Of a stretch of 64,000 nucleotides of DNA, positions 8,189 through 16,084 are shown in pieces. Position 1 is the stretch's first letter; each line of letters opens with the position of its first letter. Source of the stretch: Janthinobacterium sp. (GTDB taxonomy: Bacteria > Pseudomonadota > Gammaproteobacteria > Burkholderiales > Burkholderiaceae_D); contig NZ_RFSK01000007.1 in the NCBI RefSeq assembly GCF_009923995.1, forward strand, positions 89,735-153,734. Direction: 5' to 3'. Both the position numbers and the translations under genes were made by a program. Under the pieces are notes generated by a model. It made no database searches and was not told the DNA's origin. It saw only the letters and a list, made by a program, of their open reading frames with translations.

Positions 8189-8632
8189 ATGCCGCAGATG
8201 ACGGACGTGGAATGCGCGCTGGCGCGCCTGGTGGCATTCTATGAGCACCTGAGCCTGGAGAGCCTGGCCCAGCTGGGGGCCGTGTACGCGCCGGACGCCC
8301 GCTTCAAGGACCCGTTCAACGAGGTGCAGGGCCATGCCGCCATCCTGGCCATCTTCGAGCACATGTTCGTGCAAGTCGATGCGCCCCGTTTCATTGTGCT
8401 CGACAGGATGGCGCAGGGCGGGCAGGCCTTCCTGACGTGGGAGTTTCGTTTCCGCATGAAGCGACGGGTGGCTGGCGAACAATGCATCCGTGGCGCCACG
8501 CACGTGCGCTTCGATGCGCAGGGCAGGGTGGCCGAGCACCGCGATTACTGGGATGTGGCCGAGGAATTGTATGAAAAGCTGCCGCTGCTGGGCGGTTTCA
8601 TGCGCCTGCTCAAGCGCGCAGGGCGCCGCTAG
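8189..8632 (+). CDS. SnoaL/NTF2-like protein, last gene of the lipid operon
   Basis: A 147-residue protein with the cone-shaped NTF2/SnoaL fold signature: an N-terminal helix (ECALARLVAFYEHLS), YAPDARFKDPFNEVQGHAAI, then a beta-rich half ending WDVAEELYEKLPLLGGFMRLLKRAGRR. Members are either enzymes (isomerases, dehydratases) or ligand-binding proteins; no catalytic residues can be assigned. The ATG at 8189 has GGGAG eight bases upstream; an alternative ATG at 8171 overlaps the SDR stop as ATGA, like the other junctions in the operon, and would add six residues. After its stop the sequence becomes AT-rich and non-coding. Confidence 0.78.
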   Translation: MPQMTDVECALARLVAFYEHLSLESLAQLGAVYAPDARFKDPFNEVQGHAAILAIFEHMFVQVDAPRFIVLDRMAQGGQAFLTWEFRFRMKRRVAGEQCIRGATHVRFDAQGRVAEHRDYWDVAEELYEKLPLLGGFMRLLKRAGRR

Positions 8633-8708
8633 CGCCCGTATTACATGCTTTTAAGCAAAAAATGAGCAAAAGAAAAAGAAAAGATTGAGGAATTGACCAA
8701 GGATAAAC

Positions 8709-8722
8709 TTGATTTTGATCAA
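8709..8722. promoter_or_regulatory. FNR/Anr-type binding box
   Basis: TTGATTTTGATCAA is an exact match to the FNR/Anr consensus TTGAT-N4-ATCAA. Centred at about 8715.5, it would place a class II start near 8757 on the plus strand, with AT-rich -10-like sequence around 8744-8750. No gene follows for 850 bp except the porin, so the target is unclear: a long porin leader, a small RNA, or an unused site. Confidence 0.5.
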
Positions 8723-9534
8723 TATGTCGTTTTTTTGACACAAATATATCCACATATTGAGAAAACAACATTGTAAGAAATTGTTTCAATTGATGCGGAA
8801 TTTGCAAGCAAGAGTCGTCCCCGGCAGTGCCGAACCGGGGCCGGCAAACGACAGCAAAAAGCATGGAAAACATTTCTATGTGAGCAATTTAAATTACCGA
8901 TGAGTCAGTAATTCCATTGTTACTCTGGCCATTTTCCTGCCGCCGCCAACGACCTCGAAATGCGGCCCTACGCCCCTGAATAATGCGGCAACGCACCAAA
9001 ACAGGGCGCGGAATATCCCGTTTTTGGGCGCTGCGCAGCAAACATCGGCGATGCGGTGTATGCTTCGTCCCGTTTATCCATTATCACCTTACAAACTGTG
9101 CGCTTTGTCGCGTAAGTCGTGAACGGTGAATGATGGGTGAAGCATGTTGATGTTTTAATCATGCGCCTGATACTGTTGCACTAATACAACGGGTGCCCAC
9201 AAGGCATGCGCTATGATGGAATGGTCAATCAGGCCAATGCATTGGTTGGCAAGGGGCACTGGCTCTGTCGCGTAGTACGGTTGGCGATGGTCGGGATGCC
9301 TGAAAAAGCCCTCGGCCTGGTACCGGAAGTAACATGTTGGAACTTGATGGAATGTGAAACGGTCGTTATAGTGCCGCTTCCGGTGCCCTTTGAGCACCGA
9401 ACCGGCGCACGAAAATACGGTCGTCATGCAGCCTTCAAGCTTATCGGTGCAATAGCGTGCCGATACCGATATGACTGTTCCCCTGACCGGAACAGCAATG
9501 TGGCAGGTGGAGACCTTGCCCTCACTCATAAAAA

Positions 9535-9551
9535 GCGCTCTGTTAGAGCGC
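9535..9551 (+). promoter_or_regulatory. Hairpin in the porin leader
   Basis: GCGCTCT-GTT-AGAGCGC forms a perfect 7-bp stem with a 3-nt loop, 56 nt before the porin ATG. It has no T-run after it, so it is not a terminator. A stem in an outer-membrane porin leader may stabilise the mRNA or serve RNase or small-RNA control; that is inference. Confidence 0.4.
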
Positions 9552-9607
9552 AGCTCGAGATGCATAGGCTGTATTACTTTTTGCTTCAAAAATTAAAGGA
9601 AATTGCA

Positions 9608-10672
9608 ATGAAAAAAACTCTGATCACCCTGGCAGTCCTGGCAGCAGCCACTGGCGTAGCCCAAGCTCAATCGAGCGTTGTTATCTACGGTACCGTTGAC
9701 GCTGGTTTCGTCAGCGAGCGCGGCGGTGTTAACGGCAACGTCAACAAACTGGACAGCGGCATTGCTTCGGCATCGCGTCTGGGCTTCAAAGGCACCGAAG
9801 ATCTGGGCAGCGGCCTGTCGGCTCTGTTCGTTCTGGAATCGGGCTTCAGCGTTGACAACGGTCAGCAAGACGTTTCGGGCACCTTGTTCAACCGTCAAGC
9901 TTACGTTGGTCTGAGCAGCAAAACGACCGGTACCCTGACCCTGGGTCGTCAATACACCCCTTGGTACAACACCCTGTCGAAAGTTGCTGATCCATTCGCA
10001 GCTGGCTACGCTGGTTCCGCTAAGAACTTGTTCCCATCGAACACCCGCACCAGCAACACCGTGCTGTACACCTCGCCAAACTTCAACGGCTTTGACGCTG
10101 ACGTGGCTTACACCTTCGGCGAAAACGCTGATTCGAACAAAATCGGCCGCAAAATCGGCGCGTCGGCTGGCTACTCGAACGGTCCTCTGAACGCACGTCT
10201 GGCTTACAACAACACCAGCAACGACACCGCGACCATCGAACAAGGTAGCGGCAGCAACTGGTTGGCTGCAGCTAACTACGACTTCGCAGTTGCTAAAGGC
10301 TACATCGCTTACGGCGTGAACAAAGGCAACAACAGTGCTAACCGTAACAACGGCACCGTCAACGCCTTCAACTACACCTCGGCAGCTGCTAGCACCGACA
10401 GCAACAACATCCTGGTTGGCGCAACCGTACCTGTCGGCCCAGCTGGCACCGTAATGGCTTCGTTCATCCGCACGAACGACAAGACTTCGGCTAACGCTGA
10501 TGCTGATCAATGGGCACTGGGTTACTCCTACGCTCTGTCGAAGCGCACGAGCACCTACGCTTCGTACGCCAAGATCAAGAACAAAAACTTCGCTGGCTAC
10601 ACTGTTGGCAACAACAGCAACGTCGGTACGGGCGACAAAGCCTTCAACGTTGGCGTTCGTCACTCGTTCTAA
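9608..10672 (+). CDS. General outer-membrane porin (Gram-negative porin, Porin_4 type)
   Basis: A 354-residue trimeric porin precursor. It has a typical signal peptide (MKKTLITLAVLAAATGVAQA, cleavage before QSS), then the betaproteobacterial strand motifs SSVVIYGTVDAGF, SRLGFKGTEDLGSGLSALFVLESGF, FNRQAYVGLSS and LGRQYTPWYN. It ends with the C-terminal Phe (GVRHSF) recognised by the BAM machinery. It forms a general diffusion pore for small hydrophilic solutes. Codon use (AAC, GCT, GTT, CTG in strong preference) differs from neighbours in the way expected of a very highly expressed gene, and AAAGGA precedes the ATG. Followed by two hairpins. Confidence 0.95.
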   Translation: MKKTLITLAVLAAATGVAQAQSSVVIYGTVDAGFVSERGGVNGNVNKLDSGIASASRLGFKGTEDLGSGLSALFVLESGFSVDNGQQDVSGTLFNRQAYVGLSSKTTGTLTLGRQYTPWYNTLSKVADPFAAGYAGSAKNLFPSNTRTSNTVLYTSPNFNGFDADVAYTFGENADSNKIGRKIGASAGYSNGPLNARLAYNNTSNDTATIEQGSGSNWLAAANYDFAVAKGYIAYGVNKGNNSANRNNGTVNAFNYTSAAASTDSNNILVGATVPVGPAGTVMASFIRTNDKTSANADADQWALGYSYALSKRTSTYASYAKIKNKNFAGYTVGNNSNVGTGDKAFNVGVRHSF

Positions 10673-10704
10673 TATTCGCGCAAGCGAAGCTTAGTACCGC
10701 TGCA

Positions 10705-10772
10705 GGCATCCCTCCGGGGATGTCTTAAAGCAAAGAAACGCGTCTCCAGGCTAGTCCTGGCGGCGCGTTTTT
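10705..10772 (+). terminator. Porin terminator region (two hairpins)
   Basis: A first hairpin, GGCATCCC-TCCG-GGGATGTC (10705-10724), is followed by an intrinsic terminator at 10737-10772: outer stem AACGCG/CGCGTT, inner CCAGG-CTAGT-CCTGG, then TTTTT. Confidence 0.75.
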
Positions 10773-10822
10773 GCATGGGCGCGCCAGTTATAATGTTGCC
10801 GTTACTAAAGTAAAGGAATGCC

Positions 10823-11362
10823 ATGAATTCATTGAAATCGCCGCGCCTGGCCGCCATGCTGGCCGCGCTGCTGCTCGCCGGCGCCACGGGTGGCGCCATT
10901 GCCGCCGCCAAGGGCAAGAAGCCTGCCGGCCTGGAGCGCTATGGCGTGGCCGTGTACTCGGACCTGTGCCTGCAGAAGGACAGCGGCGAGATCGGCGGCC
11001 AGCGCGTGACCCTGCATCGCTTTGCCGAGGCCGATTCCGTCATCTATGAATTCACGGCCGGCGCCCTGAGCTGGCCCATCGTGGCCAACGACGTCAACCT
11101 GGATGCGGCCACGGGCGCCTTCGACTTCACCATCGCCGGCGCCGACAACGAAGAGCGCACCATCGTCGGCAAGTTTTCCAAGGATGGGCAGACCCTGACC
11201 CTGGAAGGCGATTACTGCGGCGGCAATGTGCGCATGCCCATGAAACTGAGCCGCGTGCGTGACTTTGGCCGCCCCTTGAAGACGTGCACCCCATGTCCGC
11301 CCATGCCCGAGGCGCCCGCGCCGCTGCCTGCGCAGGACGGCGCGGAGACGCCCGCCGCGTAG
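10823..11362 (+). CDS. Hypothetical secreted protein
   Basis: A 179-residue protein of no recognised family. Residues 1-29 form a signal peptide (basic start, hydrophobic core, cleavage near AIAAA). The mature part is beta-rich with two cysteine regions: DLCLQKD and GDYCGGNVRMPMKLSRV, plus CTPCPPMPE near the end, where a Pro/Ala-rich tail begins. Four cysteines suggest periplasmic disulfides. AAAGGA lies upstream of the ATG. The gene stands alone between the porin terminator and a bidirectional terminator. Function cannot be assigned. Confidence 0.7.
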   Translation: MNSLKSPRLAAMLAALLLAGATGGAIAAAKGKKPAGLERYGVAVYSDLCLQKDSGEIGGQRVTLHRFAEADSVIYEFTAGALSWPIVANDVNLDAATGAFDFTIAGADNEERTIVGKFSKDGQTLTLEGDYCGGNVRMPMKLSRVRDFGRPLKTCTPCPPMPEAPAPLPAQDGAETPAA

Positions 11363-11386
11363 TCAATGTTGTTGTCGTGATATGAA

Positions 11387-11417
11387 AAAGGCCCGGTATC
11401 GACCGGGCCTTTGTATT
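11387..11417. terminator. Bidirectional terminator between convergent genes
   Basis: AAAGGCCCGG-TATCGA-CCGGGCCTTT (10-bp stem) is flanked by A-rich sequence on the left and GTATTTT on the right. It serves both the plus-strand secreted protein and the minus-strand TPP enzyme that converge here. Confidence 0.8.
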
Positions 11418-11436
11418 TTCTCGCCTTGACGCGGGA

Positions 11437-13140
11437 TTACTTTGCCGCCTGCGCTTTTTCCGCCGTCGCGCGGATGGTGGCCAGCGTCGCGTTCGGCGTG
11501 ATCAGGTTGCCGTCATAGCGCAGCTCGATCAAGGCCGGCAAGTTGTGCGTTTTCGCGTGCGCCAGGGCGCGCTGCAGGGCAGGAGCGAACTCTTGCGTCG
11601 CATTCACCACTTCGCCATGGGCGCCATACGCTTGCGCCAGCGCCGCAAAGTCCGGGTTGTGCAGGGTCGTTCCCGACACGCGGCCCGGGTAGTCGCGCTC
11701 CTGGTGCATGCGGATGGTGCCGAACATCTGGTTATTGAAGACGATGATGACCACGCCCGCCTGGTATTGCACGGCCGTGGCCAGCTCCTGGCCATTCATC
11801 ATGTATTCGCCGTCGCCGGCAAAGGTGATCACGGTGCGCTCCGGGTGCACGATCTTCGCCGCCACGCCGGACGGCACGCCGTAGCCCATGGCGCCATTCG
11901 TCGGCGCCAGCTGCGTGCGCATGCCGCCGTAGCGGTAGAAGCGGTGCGCCCACGAGGCGTAGTTGCCGGCGCCGTTCGTCAGGATGGTGTCAGGCGGTAC
12001 CTGCGCCATGATGTCCTGCGTCACCTGCCACAGGTCCAGCGGCGCCTCGCCATCCTGGAAGATGGGCGGCTGCCCCTGGTAGGCGGCCAGCTCGGCCTTG
12101 GCGGCGGCCGGCGTGTGTTTCCATGCGGAAGCGTCGACGGGAGCCATGGCGGCCAGCAGCGCGCACGCCTGCGGCATGCCGCTGTTGATCATCAGCTCGG
12201 CCTGGTAGACGCTGCCCAGCTCCTCGGCATCCGTGTGGATGTGCACGAGGCGCTGGCGCGGCACGGGCGACTCGAACAGGGTGTAGCCGCCCGTCGTCAT
12301 TTCGCCCAGGCGCGGACCGATGGCGATGACCAGGTCGGCCTCCTTGACGCGCGCGGCCAGTTTCGGGTTGATGCCGATGCCGACATCGCCGATGTAGTTC
12401 GGGTGGGCATTGTCGAGCAAGTCCTGGAAGCGGAAGGCGCAGGCGACGGGCAAGTGGTTGCTTTCCGCGAACTGCTGCAGGTGGGCGCATGCCTGCGGCG
12501 TCCAGGTGGTGCCGCCGAGCAACACCAGCGGCTGCTTCGCGGCCGCCAGCATGGCGCGCAGCTGCTGCAGCTGCGCGTCCGATGGCGCCGCCTGCACGGG
12601 CCGGTAGGCGCGCGTGTCGGCCACCGTGGCCAGCGAGATGAGCATGTCTTCCGGCAGGGCCAGCACGACGGGGCCGGGGCGGCCGCTGGTGGCCACCTGG
12701 AAGGCGCGCGCCAGGTATTCGGGGATGCGCTCGGCGCGGTCGATCTGCGCCACCCACTTGGCCATCTGGCCGTACATGCGGCGGTAGTCGATTTCCTGGA
12801 ACGCTTCGCGGTCGACGAAATCATTGCCCACCTGGCCGATGAACAAAATCATCGGCGTGGAATCCTGGTAGGCCGTGTGCACGCCGATCGAGGCGTTGGT
12901 GGCGCCCGGTCCCCGCGTGACGAAGCAGATGCCCGGCTTGCCGGTCAGCTTGCCGTAGGCTTCGGCCATGAAGGCGGCGCCGCCCTCCTGGCGGTTGATG
13001 ATGAAGCGGATGCCCGAGTCGTGCAGGGCGTCGAGCACGTCGAGGTAGCTTTCGCCAGGCACGCCAAAGGCGGTGTCGACACCGTGGATCTGCAGGGCAT
13101 CGACCAGGATCTGGCCGCCGGTACGGGGTTGTTGCGTCAT
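11437..13140 (-). CDS. Thiamine-diphosphate enzyme of the acetolactate synthase family
   Basis: A 567-residue TPP-dependent enzyme. The N-terminal PYR domain carries the catalytic Glu in INRQEGGAAFMAEAYGKLTGKPG and the GPGATN motif. A central domain follows (about 190-340). The C-terminal PP domain contains the ThDP/Mg motif GDGEYMMNGQELATAVQYQ ending in FNN. This is the acetolactate synthase large-subunit / benzoylformate decarboxylase / glyoxylate carboligase group. No small regulatory subunit (ilvN) is adjacent, so it is probably not the main biosynthetic enzyme; the exact substrate cannot be told from sequence. Monocistronic, convergent with the secreted protein. Confidence 0.8.
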   Translation of the reverse strand: MTQQPRTGGQILVDALQIHGVDTAFGVPGESYLDVLDALHDSGIRFIINRQEGGAAFMAEAYGKLTGKPGICFVTRGPGATNASIGVHTAYQDSTPMILFIGQVGNDFVDREAFQEIDYRRMYGQMAKWVAQIDRAERIPEYLARAFQVATSGRPGPVVLALPEDMLISLATVADTRAYRPVQAAPSDAQLQQLRAMLAAAKQPLVLLGGTTWTPQACAHLQQFAESNHLPVACAFRFQDLLDNAHPNYIGDVGIGINPKLAARVKEADLVIAIGPRLGEMTTGGYTLFESPVPRQRLVHIHTDAEELGSVYQAELMINSGMPQACALLAAMAPVDASAWKHTPAAAKAELAAYQGQPPIFQDGEAPLDLWQVTQDIMAQVPPDTILTNGAGNYASWAHRFYRYGGMRTQLAPTNGAMGYGVPSGVAAKIVHPERTVITFAGDGEYMMNGQELATAVQYQAGVVIIVFNNQMFGTIRMHQERDYPGRVSGTTLHNPDFAALAQAYGAHGEVVNATQEFAPALQRALAHAKTHNLPALIELRYDGNLITPNATLATIRATAEKAQAAK

Positions 13141-13345
13141 GTTCGGCTCTTTATGTTCTAGTTGAATGGCAAAGAAAAATCGGGCAAACGGAGCGCATGC
13201 GCCGCATCGGGATGCGCGCAGCTTGCGTCATTCTATGTGAGCCGATTTGGCCCGGCTTTTGAAATGGCGACACCGAATTACACAATCCCCCGGGCGGGGG
13301 GCGGCGAGGGCGTCCGGCACCCGGCACCGCGCCCGCACGGGCCTT

Positions 13346-13375
13346 TTGCAGAAACATACTGCGGCGCGGTACAAT
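13346..13375 (+). promoter_or_regulatory. rnpB promoter
   Basis: TTGCAG (13346-13351), 18-bp spacer, TACAAT (13370-13375). It predicts transcription start at about 13382, exactly where the P1 helix of the RNase P RNA begins. Confidence 0.75.
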
Positions 13376-13380
13376 GGCGG

Positions 13381-13742
13381 GTGAAGCAGGCCAGACAGTC
13401 GCTGGCCGGCGCAGCAATGCGCTGGCGGGAGGAAGGTCCGGACTCCATAGAGCGGGGTGACGGTTAACGGCCGTCCGCTGAAAGCCGACCCGGCGTACTT
13501 GTATGTCGGGGGAGTATAAGGCGAGGAATAGGGCCACAGAGACGAGCGTATTAAGTTACGGTGAAACGCGGTAACCTCCACCTGGTGCAATTTCAAATAG
13601 GCACGCGATGATGCTGCTCGCGGAGCGTGCGGGTAGAAAGCTTGAGCGCCCGAGTAATCTGGCGCCTAGAGGAATGACTGTCATAGCGCCGACCGCAAGG
13701 AAGGCGCCGTAACAAAATCCGGCCTACCGGCCTGCTTCACTT
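13381..13742 (+). ncRNA. rnpB: RNase P RNA, bacterial type A
   Basis: Catalytic RNA of RNase P, which matures tRNA 5' ends. The ends pair as a perfect 12-bp P1 helix: GTGAAGCAGGCC (13381-13392) with GGCCTGCTTCAC (13729-13740). Conserved blocks are present in order: CCAGACAGTCGC, GGGAGGAAGGTCCGGACTCC, AATAGGGCCACAGAGACGAG, GGTGAAACGCGGTAACCTCC, CAAATAGGC, CTAGAGGAATG, and ACAAAATCCGGCCTA. Two deviations from the consensus AGGAAAGTCC / AATCCGGCTTA occur at 13435 (A to G) and 13724 (T to C); they pair with each other in the catalytic P4 helix, so pairing is kept. Promoter and terminator flank it closely. Confidence 0.96.
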
Positions 13743-13810
13743 GAATTCTAGGCTTCCCGGCTTGCCGGGGAGCGTACCGGCCGCGGCGCTTTCCTGCTGC
13801 GCACCGTCCC

Positions 13811-13836
13811 AAAGCCCCCGCAAAGGGGCTTTTTTT
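13811..13836 (+). terminator. rnpB intrinsic terminator
   Basis: AAAGCCCC-CGCAA-AGGGGCTTT followed by an unbroken T-run to 13836. It lies about 70 nt past the mature rnpB 3' end; a GC-rich hairpin (about 13752-13774) sits between. Confidence 0.85.
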
Positions 13837-14280
13837 GTTTCTAAAAATATAGCGTTTAAGATAAAGTTGTATATACAACTAAAAATGAACAATTGGTTAA
13901 AGTTTCTTGATTCCAATTAATTGCTGCAATGCAAAAAAAATTTTCGCTGGCGATGCCAGGCCCGGAAAATGGCGGCAGCGGCTGCCATCCGCGGTAATTT
14001 TTTGCCGAAAACCAAGTGTTTCTTGGGTGTAAATTGCCGTTGTGCTCGCACGACGAAACTATTGTCGTGTGTCAACTAACTGTAAAAAATTCAATTTTTC
14101 GATTTCGTCTTTTTCGATGTTTACGGTAGGAAAACACATGTGTGCAGATGAGGTACCACATTCACTATGTTCCATAAGTATCTAATTTATCGATATATTT
14201 TTATTTGAGACTCCTTCAACGATATGCGCTAAGTCCTTAATTTCATTAATAAAATTCCTGTTTTGCCAATCGGAAACCGC
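13837..14280. other. AT-rich intergenic region upstream of mraZ
   Basis: No gene seen. It contains a perfect 16-bp palindrome AGTTGTATATACAACT (13865-13880), an A/T inverted repeat AAAAATT-C-AATTTTT (14085-14099), and otherwise nothing recognised. The palindrome has the form of a dimeric-regulator operator but no binding protein can be named. Confidence 0.5.
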
Positions 14281-14342
14281 TTGACCACTATCTTTGCTTA
14301 CTCTAAAGTGGGCAACTGTGTGAAAAAGTGTATTTTTGTGGG
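14281..14342 (+). promoter_or_regulatory. mraZ promoter with four MraZ boxes
   Basis: TTGACC (14281-14286), 17-bp spacer, TAAAGT (14304-14309). Starting inside the -10, four direct repeats recur every 10 nt: GTGGG (14308), GTGTG (14318), GTGTA (14328), GTGGG (14338). This is the arrangement of MraZ boxes through which MraZ represses its own dcw operon. It probably drives the whole mraZ-to-ftsQ run. Confidence 0.8.
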
Positions 14343-14402
14343 AAATTTCCCCATATCGGCGTGATGCCAAGGCATCGCAACCCAAGCTCAAAAAGGTCTT
14401 CC

Positions 14403-14831
14403 GTGTTTCAAGGCGCGTCCGCAATCAATCTCGATGCCAAAGGCAGGATGTCTATCCCTGCCAAGCACCGTGACGCGCTGGCGATTCAATGCGAAGGCCG
14501 CTTGACCCTGACCAAACACCCTGACGGCTGCCTGCTGTTTTTCCCCCGCCCCGTGTGGGAAAGCCACCGCCAGCAAATCGCCACCTGGCCCATGTCGGCG
14601 CGCGCCTGGCAGCGCATCTTCCTCGGCAACGCCGTTGACGTGGAACTCGACTCGGCCGGCCGCGTGCTGATCTCGCCCGAATTGCGCAACGCCGTGGGGC
14701 TGTCGCGCGAAGTGATGATGATCGGCATGGGCAGCCACTTTGAAATATGGGATGCCGCCAAACTGGCCGAACAAGAACAGCAGGCGATCGATGCCGGCAC
14801 TCCCGATGTACTTTCCAATTTTTCTTTCTAA
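14403..14831 (+). CDS. mraZ: MraZ, transcriptional repressor of the dcw cluster
   Basis: A 142-residue protein with two AbrB-like SpoVT/MraZ repeats: [25 protein letters not shown] near the start and [25 protein letters not shown] in the second half, each with the D-x-x-GR core. MraZ forms ring oligomers and binds phased TGGG-type repeats upstream of its own gene. The GTG start at 14403 is preferred because it gives the usual family N terminus and has AAAAAGG six bases upstream; in-frame upstream ATGs would add residues not seen in the family and overlap the box region. First gene of the division cluster, 9 bp before rsmH. Confidence 0.94.
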   Translation: MFQGASAINLDAKGRMSIPAKHRDALAIQCEGRLTLTKHPDGCLLFFPRPVWESHRQQIATWPMSARAWQRIFLGNAVDVELDSAGRVLISPELRNAVGLSREVMMIGMGSHFEIWDAAKLAEQEQQAIDAGTPDVLSNFSF

Positions 14832-14840
14832 GGCTCCGTA

Positions 14841-15818
14841 ATGACACTACTCACGGTGCCGGAATTTCAGCATCGCACGGTGCTGCTTGATGAAGCGGTC
14901 GATGCGCTCGACCTGTCGGGCGACCGCGCGCATGGCATTTACGTCGACGGCACGTTTGGCCGCGGCGGGCATAGCCGTCTGATCCTGTCGCGCCTGGCGT
15001 CCGATGCGCGCCTGATCGGTTTCGACAAGGACTTGCAGGCCATCGCCACGGCCGAACAGATCGGCGACCCCCGTTTTGAAATTGTCCATGACAGCTTTGC
15101 CACCATGACGGCCAGCCTGGCCGACCGCGGCGTGCAGCAGGTGGACGGCATCTTGCTCGACCTGGGCATCTCGTCGCCGCAAGTCGACGACGCGGCGCGC
15201 GGTTTCAGCTTCCGCAACGACGGACCGCTGGACATGCGCATGGATACGACGCGCGGCATCTCCGCGGCCGAATGGCTGGCGGTGGAAACCGAGCAGAATT
15301 TAGAGAAAGTGATACGCGATTATGGGGAAGAACGGTTTGCTTTTCAGATTGCAAAGGCGATTGTTGCTGGCCGGGCAGTCCAGCCAATTTCAAGCACACG
15401 ACAGCTTGCCGGCATCGTGGCAGGCGCCGTCAAGACCCGCGAGAAGGGTAAGGACCCCGCTACCCGCACCTTTCAGGCCATACGCATTTTCATTAACAAA
15501 GAGCTCGAGGATCTCGAGATCGGCCTGAACCAGGCGTACGCCTGCCTGGCGCCCGGCGCGCGCATGGCCGTGATCAGCTTCCACTCGCTGGAAGACCGCA
15601 TGGTCAAGCGCTTCTTCGCCTCGAAGGCGAACGTGGAGCAGCCTGACCGCCGTCTGCCGATCCGCGCCGTCGACTTGCCGCAGCCGGAAATGAAGCTGAT
15701 TGCGAAGATGAAGCCGTCCGATGCCGAGATCGAGGCGAACCCGCGCTCGCGTTCGGCCGTGATGCGCGTGGCGCAGCGTCTGCCGCTGGCTGCCCCTGCA
15801 TATGGCGGCGCCCGATGA
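14841..15818 (+). CDS. rsmH: RsmH, 16S rRNA (cytosine1402-N4)-methyltransferase
   Basis: A 325-residue SAM methyltransferase (formerly MraW) that modifies C1402 in the ribosomal P site. Seen: N-terminal [16 protein letters not shown]-binding [15 protein letters not shown], and family block [21 protein letters not shown], then [14 protein letters not shown] and [14 protein letters not shown]. Length is normal. The stop overlaps the ftsL start as ATGA. Confidence 0.97.
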   Translation: MTLLTVPEFQHRTVLLDEAVDALDLSGDRAHGIYVDGTFGRGGHSRLILSRLASDARLIGFDKDLQAIATAEQIGDPRFEIVHDSFATMTASLADRGVQQVDGILLDLGISSPQVDDAARGFSFRNDGPLDMRMDTTRGISAAEWLAVETEQNLEKVIRDYGEERFAFQIAKAIVAGRAVQPISSTRQLAGIVAGAVKTREKGKDPATRTFQAIRIFINKELEDLEIGLNQAYACLAPGARMAVISFHSLEDRMVKRFFASKANVEQPDRRLPIRAVDLPQPEMKLIAKMKPSDAEIEANPRSRSAVMRVAQRLPLAAPAYGGAR

Positions 15819-16084
15819 CTGGCAAGCTGTGTGTCGTGCTGTCGGCCCTGCTGGTGTGCTGCGGCCTGTCGCTGGTGAACGCGCAGTACCAGTCGCGCCA
15901 CCTGCTGATCGACCTGGAACGCGCACAGGCGCTGTCGCGCCAGCTCGACATCGACTGGGCGCAGCTGCAGTTGGACCAGTCGACCCTGGGCAAGCATGAA
16001 CGCATCGAAGCCATCGCACGGCGTGACCTGAGCATGACGCCGCTGACGGCGGCACGTACGCAATACCTGACGGAGGGTGAATAA
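15815..16084 (+). CDS. ftsL: FtsL, divisome membrane protein
   Basis: An 89-residue bitopic protein: a single N-terminal membrane segment (about residues 5-22, [17 protein letters not shown]) and a periplasmic helix suited to a coiled coil with FtsB ([29 protein letters not shown]). Forms the FtsQLB complex that activates FtsWI. Identification relies on size, topology and its fixed position between rsmH and ftsI, since FtsL sequences are poorly conserved. Confidence 0.93.
   Translation: MTGKLCVVLSALLVCCGLSLVNAQYQSRHLLIDLERAQALSRQLDIDWAQLQLDQSTLGKHERIEAIARRDLSMTPLTAARTQYLTEGE

Larger units (their letters stand above)
8633..9607. other. Long intergenic region before the porin, no convincing gene
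   Basis: About 975 bp with lower GC and no codon bias. It contains an FNR-like box, A/T tracts, a weak promoter candidate (TTGATG at 9147-9152, 16 bp, GATACT at 9169-9174) and the porin leader hairpin. An open frame of about 144 codons on the minus strand (9589-9155) starts MKQKVIQPMHLEL but resembles no family I know and lacks the GC3 bias of real genes here. It could be a decayed gene or chance; I do not call it. Confidence 0.5.

Noticed and set aside
9155..9589. Minus-strand open frame of about 144 codons before the porin.
   Set aside because: No family resemblance, no GC3 bias, and it covers the porin leader; not called as a gene.
14182..14424. Minus-strand open frame overlapping the mraZ promoter.
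   Set aside because: It spans the MraZ boxes and the mraZ start and has no coding bias.
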